DNA from: Pinus tabuliformis
Taxonomy: Eukaryota; Streptophyta; Pinopsida; Pinales; Pinaceae
Assembly (NCBI GenBank): GCA_031772625.1
Contig: CM062820.1
Span: forward strand, 1,076,509,369 to 1,076,573,368
Length of the DNA stretch: 64,000 bases
Direction: 5' to 3'
Shown here: positions 49,203-62,100 of the stretch, piece after piece
Position numbering within the stretch: position 1 is the stretch's first letter
Layout of the letters: each line of letters starts with the position of its first letter
Program-made: the position numbers and the translations under genes
Notes under the pieces: generated by a model
Databases searched by the model: none
The model's input: the letters and a program-made list of their open reading frames with translations, nothing else
What the model was told of the DNA's origin: nothing

Positions 49203-51741
49203 TGTGAAAATTTGAGAATCCTCACCCGAATCTACTGAGGAAAAACTGATTAAACTTCTCCTACTTGTTAAATATTGAAATAAATTGTTTATTGTTTCCT
49301 ACAACAAATGTCGAAGCTAACACATTGTAGAATTCACTTAATTAATTAATTTTCCCAAAACAAGAACAGAACAATAAAGAAAGATACACAAAAGTGACAC
49401 AGTATGTTTTGGACAAATTCCCTTGGAAAAACCCAATGCAGGAAAATTGGTGCAGCAGCTCTGTCGGTTTTATACTATTAAGCAGTAGTTTCTGAATACA
49501 AGTTTGGATGCCCTTCCGACAATCATATCATCGTCCTCTGCGCTGATGATGTCTGACATGTTTACTACTAACCTCTATGTAAATGCTGCATATGTATTGT
49601 TGCTGACCCTGCCACTGTCAACACTGCATCCATACTGCAACTCCCTATGAATTTCTGCATTCATGCTACTGTTGGCATTTCCACTAGCAACTTCTACTGC
49701 ACTGCAAACTGATGTTGCTACTGCATCAACAACATAAAAACAACCCAAATTACTAAACTAGTTATGTTCAGTATGATACCACATGAATGTTGGAGCCTGA
49801 CTACTGCTAGTCTCTGCGCTGACCCTCTGAATCTATTGCGCTGCTACTGACCTCTGCTTTGTGCCATCTGCACTATTTCCAACTCTGCTTTGCGATGTTT
49901 AGTCTTTGGCGCTTCTAGCCACTACAATTATCTCTTCGACACTCCTCAACACCATCTGACACTATTCCATCCTGCTACTACTGATCTAGGATCTTGTAGA
50001 AAGGAATTGTGGGCTCCTCAAGGATCCTACCCATCTGTAGCTCTTTCGAACTACAGTTCCAAATCAACCCACCTCCCTCCTAGAGGTATCTCAGCTATCA
50101 TAGCGAACTCCTCCTATTCAATCTTCGTGAGCGCATCCTTTGGGTCGTGTTTCTCATCTTTGTCCTTCTTCCTGAGAGGACACTATGTAGTGTAGTGACC
50201 CATCTCACCACACCTGAAACACTTGATCTTCGAGATGTCCTTCTTACATCTCCACTGCTCCTGTTGTCCCTTCAATGCAATATTTGCATTCTCCTCCTCC
50301 TCCTTGGGCTTCAGCCCATTGTTATTGCTTCCATCAAGTTTAACTTTGACTAAGTCTCTCCTTAGCTCCTCTTGTTTTAGAGCTACCCACATCTCATCCC
50401 AATTCGGCAAGGTTGCTTTGCCCAGGATACTCTGGACAAAGACTTGCCACTCACTTGAGATAGAATTGAGGGCCAGTTTGACCAACTCAAAATCTTGAAG
50501 TGTAGACCCCACAACCAATAACTCATCTTGAGTCTCCTGAACCTTCGTGAGGAATAGATCCACATGCTCCCCCTTCTGCATCTAAGCAGATCTTAGTTTA
50601 TGTTCAAGGTACATCTTCTACTACTCGGAAGATCCCTGATACAACGTAAACAATGCATCCCACATCTCCTTAGCAATCCCTTTGCTAGAAATGTGATAGA
50701 CCACATGATCCTTCACTCCATCGAGGATCAGACGCTTTTCCTTCACAATTTCAACCTTTTATTTCTTTAACGGATTTGCATTTGTGGCACAACCACCACG
50801 CCGTCGACATATGTCTTGAGGGAATTCTCATCTAGAAGGAATGGCATCCTTTCCTTCCAGATTAAATAGTTGGATGCTCCGTTTAACCTATCTCGATCCC
50901 TTAACCCACTGGTTGCCATTTCTGCCAAAAAATAGAAAGTCAAATGAACTCCTCTCTCCTTTGCACTGCTGCAGAGCTAGCTTACGCACTCCCTACTAGA
51001 GTTAGTAGAACTACTGCCCCTTGTTGTTGCTCAGCTCATGAGAATTCAAATTCCTTCGCTATAATTCTCTGAGGAAGAAATTCCCTAAATCGTGCTTCTC
51101 CTCTCTCTTCTGACGATTTTCTGCCTAGTAAACTGCTTGCAGAAAAATCTGCATCCCACCAGCTTCTCCTCACGCTGAGGCTTCAACGTTGCTCCCTCTA
51201 CCCTGAAAAAATTTCAAACTAGGAGTCCTTCCAATCTGTTGACTCACTCAGAGAGAGACTTGCTCAAAAATTAGCCCTCCGGCTAGGACTGTGCAAACCC
51301 TCTAGGGTTTCTAACTGCTTCCCCCTGCAACTTTTTCGATCTCCCTATTTTTCTCAGTGTTGGGTTCTTTGGTACTATTCTTCTTACTTTATCTGCACTA
51401 TGTTTGATATCATGTGAAAATTTGAGAATCCTCACCCAAATTTACTACTCCAACAATTGATTAAACTTCTCCTATCTGTTAAATATCGAAACAAATTATT
51501 TATTGTTTCCTACAACAAATATTGAAGCTAACACACTGCAGTCTTCACTTAATTAATTAATTTTCCCAAAACAAGAACAAAACAATAGAGAAAGATACAC
51601 ACAAGTGAGATAGTATTTTTTGGACAAATGTCCATGGAAAATACCAATGTGGGAAAATCAATGAAACAACTCTGAGGGTTTTATAATATTAAGCAGTAAT
51701 TTTTGAATACAACTCTGGATGCCCTTCTGACAATCTAGTTA
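49203..51741 (-). mobile_element. Copia-type element without pol, minus strand
   Basis: Direct repeats starting TGTGAAAATTTGAG at 49203 and 51413 run in parallel to about 49525 and 51741. Between them only a Gag relic is present. A decayed PBS-like TGATATCAAAC lies next to the right LTR on the minus strand (51400-51410). The left LTR has no PPT beside its inner end, so LTR and interior appear cut there. The right LTR may extend further right. No TSD found. Confidence 0.75.
50183..50919 (-). pseudogene. Copia Gag relic with zinc knuckle
   Basis: It starts at the ATG ending at 50919 (MATSGLRDRDRLNGASNYLI, then KERMPFLLDENSLKTYVDGV), the classic copia Gag opening. It is disrupted by stops and frameshifts around 50590-50800, and continues openly from 50581 (HVDLFLTKVQETQDELLVVG) to a zinc knuckle CFRCGEMGHYTT near 50190, followed by a stop. 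The final cysteine of C-x2-C-x4-H-x4-C is missing. Protease and everything downstream is absent. Confidence 0.85.
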
Positions 51742-52736
51742 TAGAGAAAATAAACTCACAGGAAAACTTAGTGAGATTACCTCACTCTACCCAACAATTT
51801 CGGCTATTCCAGCTGTTGAACCAATTGTTCCTGGCTATCTTTGCGGTAGCCCTGCGTTACACAGGAAAAATTTTAAGGATCAAAAATTATCTTGAAGTTT
51901 AAAAACATTGGCGAATCTCACTAGTACCTAATATGTAAACTATAAAGTGTTTATTGAAATATTTGTAAAATTATTCAAATTTATAATGATTTTATATATA
52001 GTCTCTATATAATGTTGGCAATTTTTAAGGTAAAATAATTTCATATTGTAAAATTTGGGTGAATCATTTTTAGAAAAAAAGGAAATTGGTGAATATTCTT
52101 TTTGGAAAAATCATGGAAAATTAGCCCACCTACGAATATTAGCCCCTAAAATTTTCCATGCCTGCATAGGCCCTGCGTCAACCTCAACAGGGTCTGTGTC
52201 AGCCCAAATGGGAAACTTCTGCCCTCTAGAGTAGTTTCCAGCCTTCTCGGCTCAAAAATCTCAGCTCCTCAGCAGATTTTGGATTTCTGCACTGGAAGAT
52301 TGCGCTGCTTTTGCATGAGCCCTTCTGGCCCAACTTCAACCCCTCTTGGGTCTATGCTGCCTCCTCTTGGTGTCTGTTTTCTTCTCTGCTACTGATCCTG
52401 GGTCCTGGAGAAGATACTCCAACACAACTATCCCTTCCCCTCACTGCAAAAGCTCACTATCGAAAATCTCCTGGCAGCTGCTCTGCTTCAGAAAATTGAT
52501 TCTCTGAACTCCCTCCGTGTGTTTTCCAAGTAACCCTCAAGCCTCCTTAAATAATCTCCTTGTTGAAATTCAATGACCAATATTAGAAGCTAATCAAAGG
52601 CTAAGATCATTTCTTCTTGATCCTCGTCTTCTTCTACAAGTTACACCCACTGTTTATATTAATACCCTTTTCATGTTTAGACTTAGGGTCTCATTAAAAA
52701 TAATTAATTATTTTAATATAACTATTTATGGGAAGA
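51742..52736. other. Unassigned stretch, possibly the rest of a copia LTR
   Basis: The middle part (about 52150-52540) is GC-richer and includes a minus-strand TATA-like TTATTTAAGG near 52550. This position would suit the promoter of a longer 5' LTR of the minus-strand copia element. An open frame (52311-52499, plus) has no recognised product. Confidence 0.4.
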
Positions 52737-53465
52737 ATTTCCCAAAACAATTTCTGGGTTCTTTGGCATACATGTGCCTAAGCATCCCCGCAAAATTTGA
52801 GACTTATAGCACATATGATGTTACCAGAAATCAACAGGGGGAATACCATCCTCGGTGTTCAATGACACCTATAAACCAAAAAACCGTTGAAAAAAAAACA
52901 TATTGCCCATGGAGCTTTATAACACAACTTGTTACAATATTTACAATGGTGTCCTAATGAAAACATGATAATCATAACATTTACTGGAGATTTATAGCAC
53001 AACTCATTACGGTATTTACAATAACAACCACATATATACTCATGCACATTTGCTTCAACCAACAAATAGTAATATTATCTATGGAGCTTAATAAACACAA
53101 CTCGATACAATATTTACAATAATATACACATTTACATATACAAATCTGATCAACCGGAAAATAAAAGGATATGATGCCTACATTAGCAACAAGGGAATCC
53201 ATAGGCTCACAACTCCACCCTCAAAAGTAGTACCATGATTCACCTCCTTCCGAGGAAGTCTAGAATCCTCTGTCAAAATCAAAGTCTGCATCCAACGTCC
53301 AACGCTACAATCCTGCACCACTTTTCCTCTCAGTGAACAGTTACCGGCTCATTGTTTTGAGGTAGAATCCCAATGTGCTTCTAATTCCATCTAGCAATGC
53401 TAATGACCAAAATAAATCCATCCTCCCCTTCCCTTATCTGCTACATAGTCCCTCGGGCAATCTCA

Positions 53466-53861
53466 TCACCCCCTTTTGTGTAGTCGCTCACCTTCCAAGT
53501 TCCTCAACATCCCCTTTCCGGAGCGTTCCATCCCTTCACAAGGTTTCCTCACATTGGAAGGTCCAAAGACCAAGGCATATCCCTTCCTCAAAACCATCAT
53601 ATCGGTCATAGCATTCTCATGGAAATCAATGGACACTATTGGGTACCAATGTCCCACAATGGCCCTACTCCTGAAGTGATTTACCAACATACTCTTGCAT
53701 GTTTTAATTCCTTTCATTGTTTTTGCTAACATTCTTACAACTAATGCCAACCACCCAAATTGGACATTTCCATATTTTCCTGTACCAAGAACATAATTTC
53801 CATTAGATTCAAAACGAATTGAAATAAACTCAAAAAACACCTCATTATCATAGCTCGTCAT
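53466..53861 (-). CDS. Unrecognised 131-residue open frame, copy of 715-1092
   Basis: Same frame as 715-1092, with about a dozen amino-acid changes and a six-residue extension (RLHKRG). No known domain. That it stayed open in both copies despite many changes is mildly interesting, but the changes look unselected. Confidence 0.2.
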   Translation of the reverse strand: MTSYDNEVFFEFISIRFESNGNYVLGTGKYGNVQFGWLALVVRMLAKTMKGIKTCKSMLVNHFRSRAIVGHWYPIVSIDFHENAMTDMMVLRKGYALVFGPSNVRKPCEGMERSGKGMLRNLEGERLHKRG

Positions 53862-54189
53862 TAAGGTATTCCTACAATTATGTTTACTCCCTATTAAAAC
53901 AAGTTAAACTAGCTCTTCGATCAAATCATCATGTATAAACATATCACATCCAGATAGCTCAAAACAGAACCATCATCATCAAAATCATATATCACATGTA
54001 TCCATCATAAATAAAATTCATCAAATTCATAATTAAAATTGAAATAAAATACTAATAGTTTTCCCTTAATCAATCCTTCACATCTACCTTTGCTTTTTTC
54101 CCTTTTTGTATGCACATCAGATCGGTTTCCAACCCCTGCAAGCACCCAATTCCTTTTCTTATCTTTGATCATGTACACATACATATAAT

Positions 54190-54460
54190 GCACATAACAC
54201 GCAAACACCCACAGACGGTGTACCACAAAACACATACACCTACACTTGGTATACATCACGACACATACACCTACACCCGATGTTCAACACAACACACACA
54301 CTTACATTCGGTGTACCACACAACACATACACTTACACCCGGTGTACACCATAACAAAATACATACACATACACACAATGTACAACAAAATACACATACA
54401 TACACATAGTACAACGCAATTAATACAAATGTCACAATACAATGAATACACAATACACAT
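54190..54460. repeat. CA-rich minisatellite, second copy
   Basis: Counterpart of the array at 1391-1690, with the same unit type and point differences. Open frames through it are repeat artefacts. Confidence 0.8.
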
Positions 54461-54469
54461 AACATAGTA

Positions 54470-55554
54470 TGATTTGGTATGATCATATACTAAAAATGAT
54501 GTAGAATTGATTAGCCATTAGTGAGTTTGAATGATAACCGAAAGCATGGAAAACGAGGAAGACTGCTGAAGCAGAACACTTTATGACAGCTGATAAACCA
54601 CAATTAAGATGAAAAACTGAAATGAAAACAACAAAAACACAGGTATACCAGACAACGATATTGATTACAGGGTTCGTCCCTAATGGACTAAGTCTCCGGG
54701 TCCGCTTTCAAGATGGGCGACCGTTTTATTAGGAATGAGAAGAAGAAGTGGATTACACAGTGAAAAGACTAAACTAAATGTGTACACAAACACTTCTGGT
54801 CACTATCATCAGTTAGCTCTCTGAACCAGCTTTCCAATGCCACTAACGGTTTCCAAATCCGACTCCCAATGCTCCCGAAACTCTAAAAACAAAATCGCCT
54901 CTATCCTCTAGAAGCTGCACATGAAAACTAAAAACCACTCCTTCTATTCAATGAAGAGAAATTCTGCCTTTATAGGCCTGAAGATACATTGAAACCACTT
55001 CTAACTGCATTCAGGATGAATTGGTTGCAAATTGGTTGGTTTAATAGCTCGGTCTTGTTGACATAAGACACCTAGGTTTAATTGCCATGGTGGAGGAATT
55101 AGTTTCATGCCAAAAATACATTACAAAACCCAAAATAAACCATATAATAAATTCCAAAACCGCAAACAGTTATGGTGGCACGAATTGGGTGGACCGTTAG
55201 CATGTGACCAAGCAGTCTAACCCTTGGCAGCCACCTGTAAGGTTTATCTTGCAGTTAGAGATTGGCGGTTAGGTGCCAACTTCGTCATATAGCTCACATG
55301 CTAACCACCTTGCTGGCGGTTCCGCCGACAGATTCTAATACGATTTGTTGTTGTGGTGACTCTGCTGACTAGCATTGCAGCTTGTTCACATGGCCACAGT
55401 TTTTGCTATGGTCACGGTTGTCCTTTCCCATGCGATTAAATCCAAACGCTAACCTCCAACGGTCAACCACTAACTCTTTACATGCCAACAATTCCGATGC
55501 GGTTACTCCGATGGTTTGATAACCCGACGGTTAATAGATCTACCTGGTCACATG
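54470..55554 (-). repeat. Partial LTR of the first element's family
   Basis: It begins TGATTTGGTATGATCATATA at 54470 after tagta and matches 1701 to about 2785. The LTR is interrupted at a CACATG motif by the element starting at 55555. The missing part would be expected beyond the right edge of the window. Confidence 0.9.
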
Positions 55555-56830
55555 TGTCGAGCAACAAAAAGGTGTTTTTTTAACTCCTAATTACCTTCAC
55601 ATTAATTGTCAACCCAGGGATGACTTTTTATTTCAAGAGTGTACTCAGTCTGAGGTGGCTATTTACTCAAGAGTAATGTTTTGTTGTATAGTGCTTAAAA
55701 TCCAAAAGTAAATGAATGCTTGAAACAAAATCTAATTCGAACAGCAAGAAAATAAAATGTTCTAAACTAAATCATTCACTCAAACAACCATCAATCGAGG
55801 ATACAATAGCAATAACTCATTCCTCTAGAGATTGATGCAATTGAAATCAAACTAGAACAAGACAATCAATCTGAGAACGAGGAAGCAGTAACCAATGTTC
55901 TCTACAGTTGACAACCCTGCATTAAAGCAATTAAAAGGAAATAGAGTTTGAACTAAAGCTGCTATTGAAAGTAAATTAGGAAAACTCTTTAAAAACAAAC
56001 TCTTGCAATTAACCAACGGAAATGAACAACGAAGTAAATGGGCAGCAAACTATAATTAAAGGAATCTGAACAACAAACTCTAATTAATGGAAACAAAAAC
56101 AGCAAAGCCAAATTAATAGCAATCTTTACTCTAAGAATAAATCGGACAGCAAACGGAAATAGAATGGCAGCTAATTAGAAATGAAATATAGAACAACGCT
56201 TAGAGCCTACGGTGCTGAAATAAATAATACACACAGCATACAGAGATATTAAGAAAAGCAGTAATCTGAGTCTGATACCGCAAGTATTAATCCTGGTTAG
56301 AAAGGGTAACGATTACAATTCATAATGGAACCACAATGTCAATTGAACAACAATCGTATGAAGTATAAACCATAGACAAATACAGTAACACCAGCTTAAG
56401 AAGGTTACAACTTGATTACTCTGCAATTAAACAGCAATAGCATTCTGTAGAGAACAACAATGTTACATTAACGACTTTAAAGGGATAACAATACGTTATA
56501 AGATCAGAATGCACATTACGATTTTCTTGTTGCAGAGAACGATATATGAAATATAACAGAGCTGCAATATAAGATAACAAAACACACCAGATTACCGATT
56601 CAAGCTGATAAGCAAAACCACGCATGAACTACAAATATAATATACAGCAGCAGCAGCAGCGTACTCCACCAGAGGCTGGGCCCTTAGCCGCCAGCGGACG
56701 CTGCTGGGTTACTTCAGATGAAAAGAATGAACAGCAACTCCCAAATCAGGTATTAATCATTAAATGGTGAAATCATTACAACAGCTGAAGCTTTGAGACT
56801 TACAGCATGAAACAATCCTTTCTTCCTCCT
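55555..56830 (-). repeat. Probable 3' LTR region (inner boundary uncertain)
   Basis: It starts at TGTCGAGC. A plausible inner end is near 56810-56835, where gcatgaaaca is followed by a long pyrimidine run (tcctttcttcctcctatcct), which would be a PPT on the minus strand. A CAG run and a GC-rich patch lie at 56643-56715. Without the partner LTR this boundary is only a guess. Confidence 0.35.
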
Positions 56831-59800
56831 ATCCTATCATGAATTCTTAATTCTAAATCTCTAATTCTAAATCCTCAATTCTCCATTCTCTTAGCCATCA
56901 TTTTTCCATCCTTCCAATCCATCCCCATCTCTGATCTCTGTTTTCATTTAAATAGAGAGATCAGAGAGAAGTTACAATAAAGATAAGTACAACATGATTT
57001 ATATTACAAAATTGGTTTGCTTCTAACCAATTGATCAACAAGAGCAAGGCGAATTTGGCTTTGCAGCTAAGATTTGGAGGACGGCCGCAACAAGAAATAT
57101 GAGAAAATTGTACTCAAAGAACCCTGCGTTTCTCTCAATACAAGTCGAATTTGGGCAAACCGTTCTTCAATAAAGTTAATTGGGTCCGTTCTGGACAAAA
57201 CCCATGTTCCGGATTTTCCAGATTCTGCTTCATTTGCTCAGAATCTCAACCGTAAAACTGTCACTTCTTATTCCAGCAAATTTCTGAGTTGGCACTTTTA
57301 ATGGTCAAATCTTTAATCTGGAAATTATCTTGGAGGCTAAAAATGGTGAATAATGTTACAACCAATTTATTAAAACTATCATGGATAAAATCATGCATAA
57401 TCATCAATTTATTAGAAATGAAAGAGAATAAATAATATTCATCCAAAGGAGCATAAATCATTATAAAATGGATTTATATAATCAATTATAGTAAATGACA
57501 TGATGAAGAATGGTAAAAATGGATGAAATAAATGTTCAAAAATGATAATAATAATGGCATATTAACGGCCCAACATACCCCCACACTCAATATGTTGCAT
57601 GTCCTCATGCAACGAAAACTGAATATATTGCATGTCCTCATGCAACCCAAAGACAAAAACCCATGTGTTAACCAAGCAATAAAAAATTTGTTCATCCCAG
57701 CTCATGAAATGGATAGGACAAATGAATTCTCCCTTAATTAATGAATATTCAATTTTAGCAATCTTGATGAAGGCATAACAATTTTTACATTGACATTCAA
57801 CTATATGTATGAAGTTGCAGCAAAATATGATATAGATAACAACAAATTTCATTAACCATTTTCTCAAAACTACAAACCAGCTTTTGTTGAAATGTTGCAA
57901 GTAAATTTATAATATATGAATGTCTCTATGATCCAAAAATCAGATCGTTTTGATGCACGGATCATGAGATATAAACAAAATGGCTGTAGGTGAGAGTGCA
58001 TGATTTCCGAAATTTTATGAACCAATATTACTTGAAATTGTCTGGGTTTGTATTAATGATACGTCTGTGTTTTCCAAAAATCACAAGAATTGAGGTCAAA
58101 AAATATTATGGAAATCAATTTCTGCACTGTGTAAAAATGAAATTGTATGCCTTAAATGAGGAAGAAAGTAGAAAACATCCATCATGCGTAGCAATTCCTC
58201 CCCCTCTCTGAAGAATTAGCATGCCCTCATGCGATGCTAGAAAACAAATAGAGGTGGTTGCTACCAGCTGTTGAATTCTATGCTTGGTGTAAAACAACAT
58301 GGAATAAGGGAGGTGTTGAGAAGGAATAAGAATAGCAATGGATGATAAAGAATATGAATGACATGGTCATAAGAAAGAAATGAATGAAAGCAGCACTCCC
58401 CCAAACTGAAAGATGATATGCTGCTGAAAAAATGGGAAGTGGTAAAGATGTGAAATGAAGGATAATAAATAATGCTCAAAATGGATTTCATTAAATTCTC
58501 CTAAATTCGTAATAAATCAGAAAATTATGCTATTTTACCTCAAGTTTTACCTCCAAAAAGAAAAATGTGGAAGGACATATATGTACTAGCATATGTTGAA
58601 GCTGATGTAGGCAGAGTTGGTACTGAAAGTGATGCAAAAGGTGGAATCCAGGCAAGCACATCATGTCTGAAGAGTTGTTCACGTTCGCGCATTGCTTGAG
58701 CCTCTTCTGTTAGTTGTAATAGTGTGGTCATGCTGTGAATAGAATTTCCCCCGCATACTTGTTGTTCTCCTGTAAACAAATCACACTTGTGCATACAATG
58801 TTCTTGAATCCATAGTGTTAGTTTTGAATAGCAATAGTTTAAGATGCATGCAAAAATTTCAATAAGATATTTTATCAAATCAACAAGTTATGGCAGAGTG
58901 CAGTAATCATATCGCATGCAATCCCATAATGCATACATTTCCTCCTCTAATTGGAAAAGGGATTCCATGACCATAAAGCCTATGAAAGGTGTTATGTTGA
59001 TGGCAAGGCAAAGGAATGAACAATACGACAGTGAATGAAGCAGAGTACACATATCAATGATAGGACAACGAGAGTTATGGTTATAATGAGAGCAGAGTGT
59101 GTAAAGATAGTTATGAATAAGAGATAGGACGCTTTGGATTGATGATAAGTGATGCAAAAAGAGAAAAAGAACAACAATATGCCAAAAATATGCTTATTGA
59201 TGGTATTCTAGCTGAAAATGATGTGATTGATCTGAAAACAATTTCTCATGCGTAAAGGTTCAAAATAGGGAAAATTAAGGAAATAAATTCTCTAATAAAA
59301 AGAAAAAATAAGAAAAGGGTATTATAGTGATAATTGACGATAAGATATACCTTCAATACCATAAGCAGAGCCTCTGCTGCCAGCAGGCGTCCATAGCCTC
59401 GGCAGGGTTTCTTTTTAACCCATATGAGCCAGGATCCTCAATTTATAAATGGAGAGTTCTAGTGCTGTTCTACAGAAGAGATCAGTGTGCTGGCATGGTA
59501 ACCAGATAACCACACTGCCATTCACTAGGATGTAGCAAAAGTGATCAGGCCGGCTCGTGATGAGACCTCCTGTTCCAAGGATAATTTGGCTATCCAATGG
59601 ATCATAACCCTAGTGTGGTGGCCATAATGGGAATGTCACTTTGTTACAACCTTATGAACATAGTAGGCCGGCTCGTAATGAGAGCTCCTATCCTCCATCT
59701 GCGAATTTTTTTTTTGTTGTTATTACACATTTTTATAATAAAAAGAGGGAGGCTCAGTACTCCTTAAGAGTAGGGATGGTGGAAGAAGTTGAACATGTCA

Positions 59801-60010
59801 ATAGAAAAAAATATACCCATAATCTCATTTATTACAGACAGAGAAGATTATAACCAGGAAGGATGGAACCAGCATGGTATTAAGATAATCAATCAGTATC
59901 ATGTACAGTAGAAAACAATGCAGTAAAGTAGTATATAAATAATTGTGTCCCTTTTGAAAAGAATCTATCATCAAGGAGCTGTCCTGTTAAAGATCATAAC
60001 GTGAATGATA
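56831..60010. other. Non-coding 3' interior of the Gag-only element, left part
   Basis: No gene. It contains the duplicated hairpin at 57589-57654, a GC-rich patch at about 59360-59410, and a phrase gccggctcgt.atgaga that occurs twice, at about 59549 and 59665. Short open frames on both strands have no recognisable product. Confidence 0.55.
57589..57654. repeat. Two tandem 33-base units with a hairpin
   Basis: Unit 1 contains gttgcatgtcctcatgcaac, a perfect 8-base stem around a 4-base loop. Unit 2 keeps a 7-base stem. A related tagcatgccctcatgcgatgct-like word is at about 58217. This could be an RNA structure in the element's 3' untranslated region. Confidence 0.8.
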
Positions 60011-60279
60011 TTAACTCGCTTCAATAGAATCCATAATTCTTGTCCTCATAAAAGTAGTGTACTTCATGCCATGAAGGGGAATCAGTAAAATGTGGTTGAG
60101 ATGAACTAAGAATAATTCCACAAGAGGAAGGAAGGGTTGCTCTCGAAAATACTCCCAAAGTGTTGCTCTTTTGAAGGAACAACAAAAACACTCAAAAAGT
60201 GGTGTTCCGTGTAGGGAACAGCAAAGGAAATGCACACCAAAAAGCAAAAATACACATAAAAAAGTGTGAAAACGCAAAT

Positions 60280-60790
60280 GTCGTTCCTTTGGAAAAATGG
60301 ACAGCAAAAATGAAAAGTGCTGTTCTTTTGGAAAAGGAACAACAAAAACGCAAGTGCCGTTCCTTTGGAAAAGGAACAGCAAAATGAAAAGTTCCGTTCC
60401 TTTGGAAAAGGAACAGCAAAAACGCAAGTGCTGTTCCTTTGGAAAATGAACATCAAAATGAAAAGTGTCGTTCCTTTGGAAAAGGAATAGCAAAAACGGA
60501 AGTGCCATTCCTTTGGAAAAGGAACAGCAAAAATGAAAAATGCCATTCCTTTGGAAAAGGAACAACAAAAACGCAAGTGCCGTTCCTTTGGAAAAGGAAC
60601 AACAAAAATGAAAAGTGACGTTCCTTTGGAAAAGGAACAGCAAAAACGCAAGTGCCGTTCGTTTGGAAAAGGAACAGAAAAATGAAAAGTGCCGTTCCTT
60701 TGGAAAAGGAACAACAAAAGCGCAAGTGCCGTCCCTTTGGAAAATGAACAGCAAAATGAAAAGTGGAAAAGGAACGGCAAAATGAACCGT
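60280..60790 (-). repeat. Alternating A/B minisatellite
   Basis: Thirteen monomers of about 37 bases share GTTCCTTTGGAAAAGGAAC followed by an agcaaaa linker. They alternate strictly between type A (acgcaagtgcc) and type B (atgaaaagtgcc), so the true repeat is a 73-75 base dimer. The shared core is an inverted repeat (8-base arms, 3-base centre). More diverged units precede it from about 60170. Several minus-strand frames of up to 273 codons run through it; their content (PFPKERH, LFLFQRNGT) is repeat-derived and I do not call them genes. Confidence 0.9.
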
Positions 60791-61369
60791 GAAAAAGGAA
60801 CAACAAAATGGACAATCATAAAATGAAAGCATGCAAAAAACAAATTAGCTGTTCACGGCATTGATGCTAAGGATGAGTTACACTTTGAATGAAGCAACAC
60901 CTGAAACACAAAATATAAGAGAAATTAGAAAAGAAACAACAAAAAACAATATGTAAATAAATAAATTAAGTTACAACAGCTATGATATTATGTAAAAAAA
61001 ATGATCTCTTTGAAAAATGTTTTGGTAGCAGTGATAAGACATGAATCTTCAAATTGAAATCAATTCTTCATTTGTTCTATTATGAATCCGTGGGGTAATG
61101 AGTTGGATGAAATTCCTTTGTTTCATAAAATTTCTTTCAAAAATCACTCGTCCATAAATTGACCTTCTTTATTTTCCCAAGACCTGCAAAAAACGAGTGT
61201 CTACCTGCAATAAAACATTAAATCATGGAGAAAGAGAGGTGATTGGGCTCTCCTAATCCAATAATTATGCAAAAAAATAACAAGTAGTTACTATGTATAA
61301 CAAATTCACTGAGAAAATAACACAATAAAATTTATTTGTCACTTGCGGGAGAGCAGTGGTCAATCATGC

Positions 61370-62100
61370 TAACCTGCAGTGTTTTAATCACAACTTCTTT
61401 GTTTTTCGTCCAAATTGAGTGATTCCAAAGCCAAATGATAGCTAATTCAAAGTTTTATCTCCCGTAGAAACATGTTTTAAAGATTCAATGATATGATATG
61501 TCAATTTTAGTTAGAACAACCTATATAACAAAGTCATTTTCGATTACCCAACTTAGACCAACAATTGATATTTCAAGCATACATTTTTCGTTTGATGTCA
61601 GATTCGAATGATTAAAATTGGAAATGAAAGTAGATTCATTTATTTATCTCAAATAGAAATAGGTTTTGAAGAAAAGAAGAATTGATAGGTCAAATACTAT
61701 AAGAAACAGCCGGAAAGACATAGTTTTAAGGGTGCTGATTTACGATAGACAGTCAGTACTTTGATCATAACTTCCCCATAAGATATCTAAAATGAGTGAT
61801 TCCAATTGAATTGTAAATTATATTCATAGGGGAATCTACCATAGTAACAGGTTTTAAAAATTCAAACATTTAGGCCTCCAAAAACTGACTGTCCCAACTC
61901 TGTTCCTGAGCTGCCCACTAGACACCCTGTCAATGTTTTGTTTCTAACTTTTTCGTTTCAAATCCAAATTGAGTGATTAAAATTGGGTTGAAAATTAGAC
62001 ATCAAGGGATACTTAGGGTAGAAACAAGTTTTAAAAATATTCACTTTTGGTCCCTCAAAACATGACTGTCCCGACTGTTTTTCCAGAAATTTCATCAAGC
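61370..62100. repeat. Tandem repeat of about 185 bases, four diverged units
   Basis: The motif (caaat)tgagtgatt..aattg, then tagaaacaggttttaaa about 70 bases on, recurs with starts near 61410, 61601, 61788 and 61964 (spacings 191, 187 and 176). Units are strongly diverged. Long satellite-like repeats in the 3' untranslated part are known in several plant gypsy lineages, which suits this element. Confidence 0.7.

Larger units (their letters stand above)
52737..55554. repeat. Segmental repeat, copy 2
   Basis: It matches 1 to about 2785 in the same orientation, including the minisatellite, the TSD pentamer tagta and the first 1.1 kb of the LTR. It is cut at 55554, where a new element begins. 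The homology may start before position 1 of the window. Confidence 0.92.

Noticed and set aside
60011-60843. Minus-strand frames of 245 and 273 codons
   Set aside because: They run through the A/B minisatellite in different frames with repeat-derived sequence (PFPKERH, LFLFQRNGT). They look like membrane proteins only because of Phe and Leu in the repeat.
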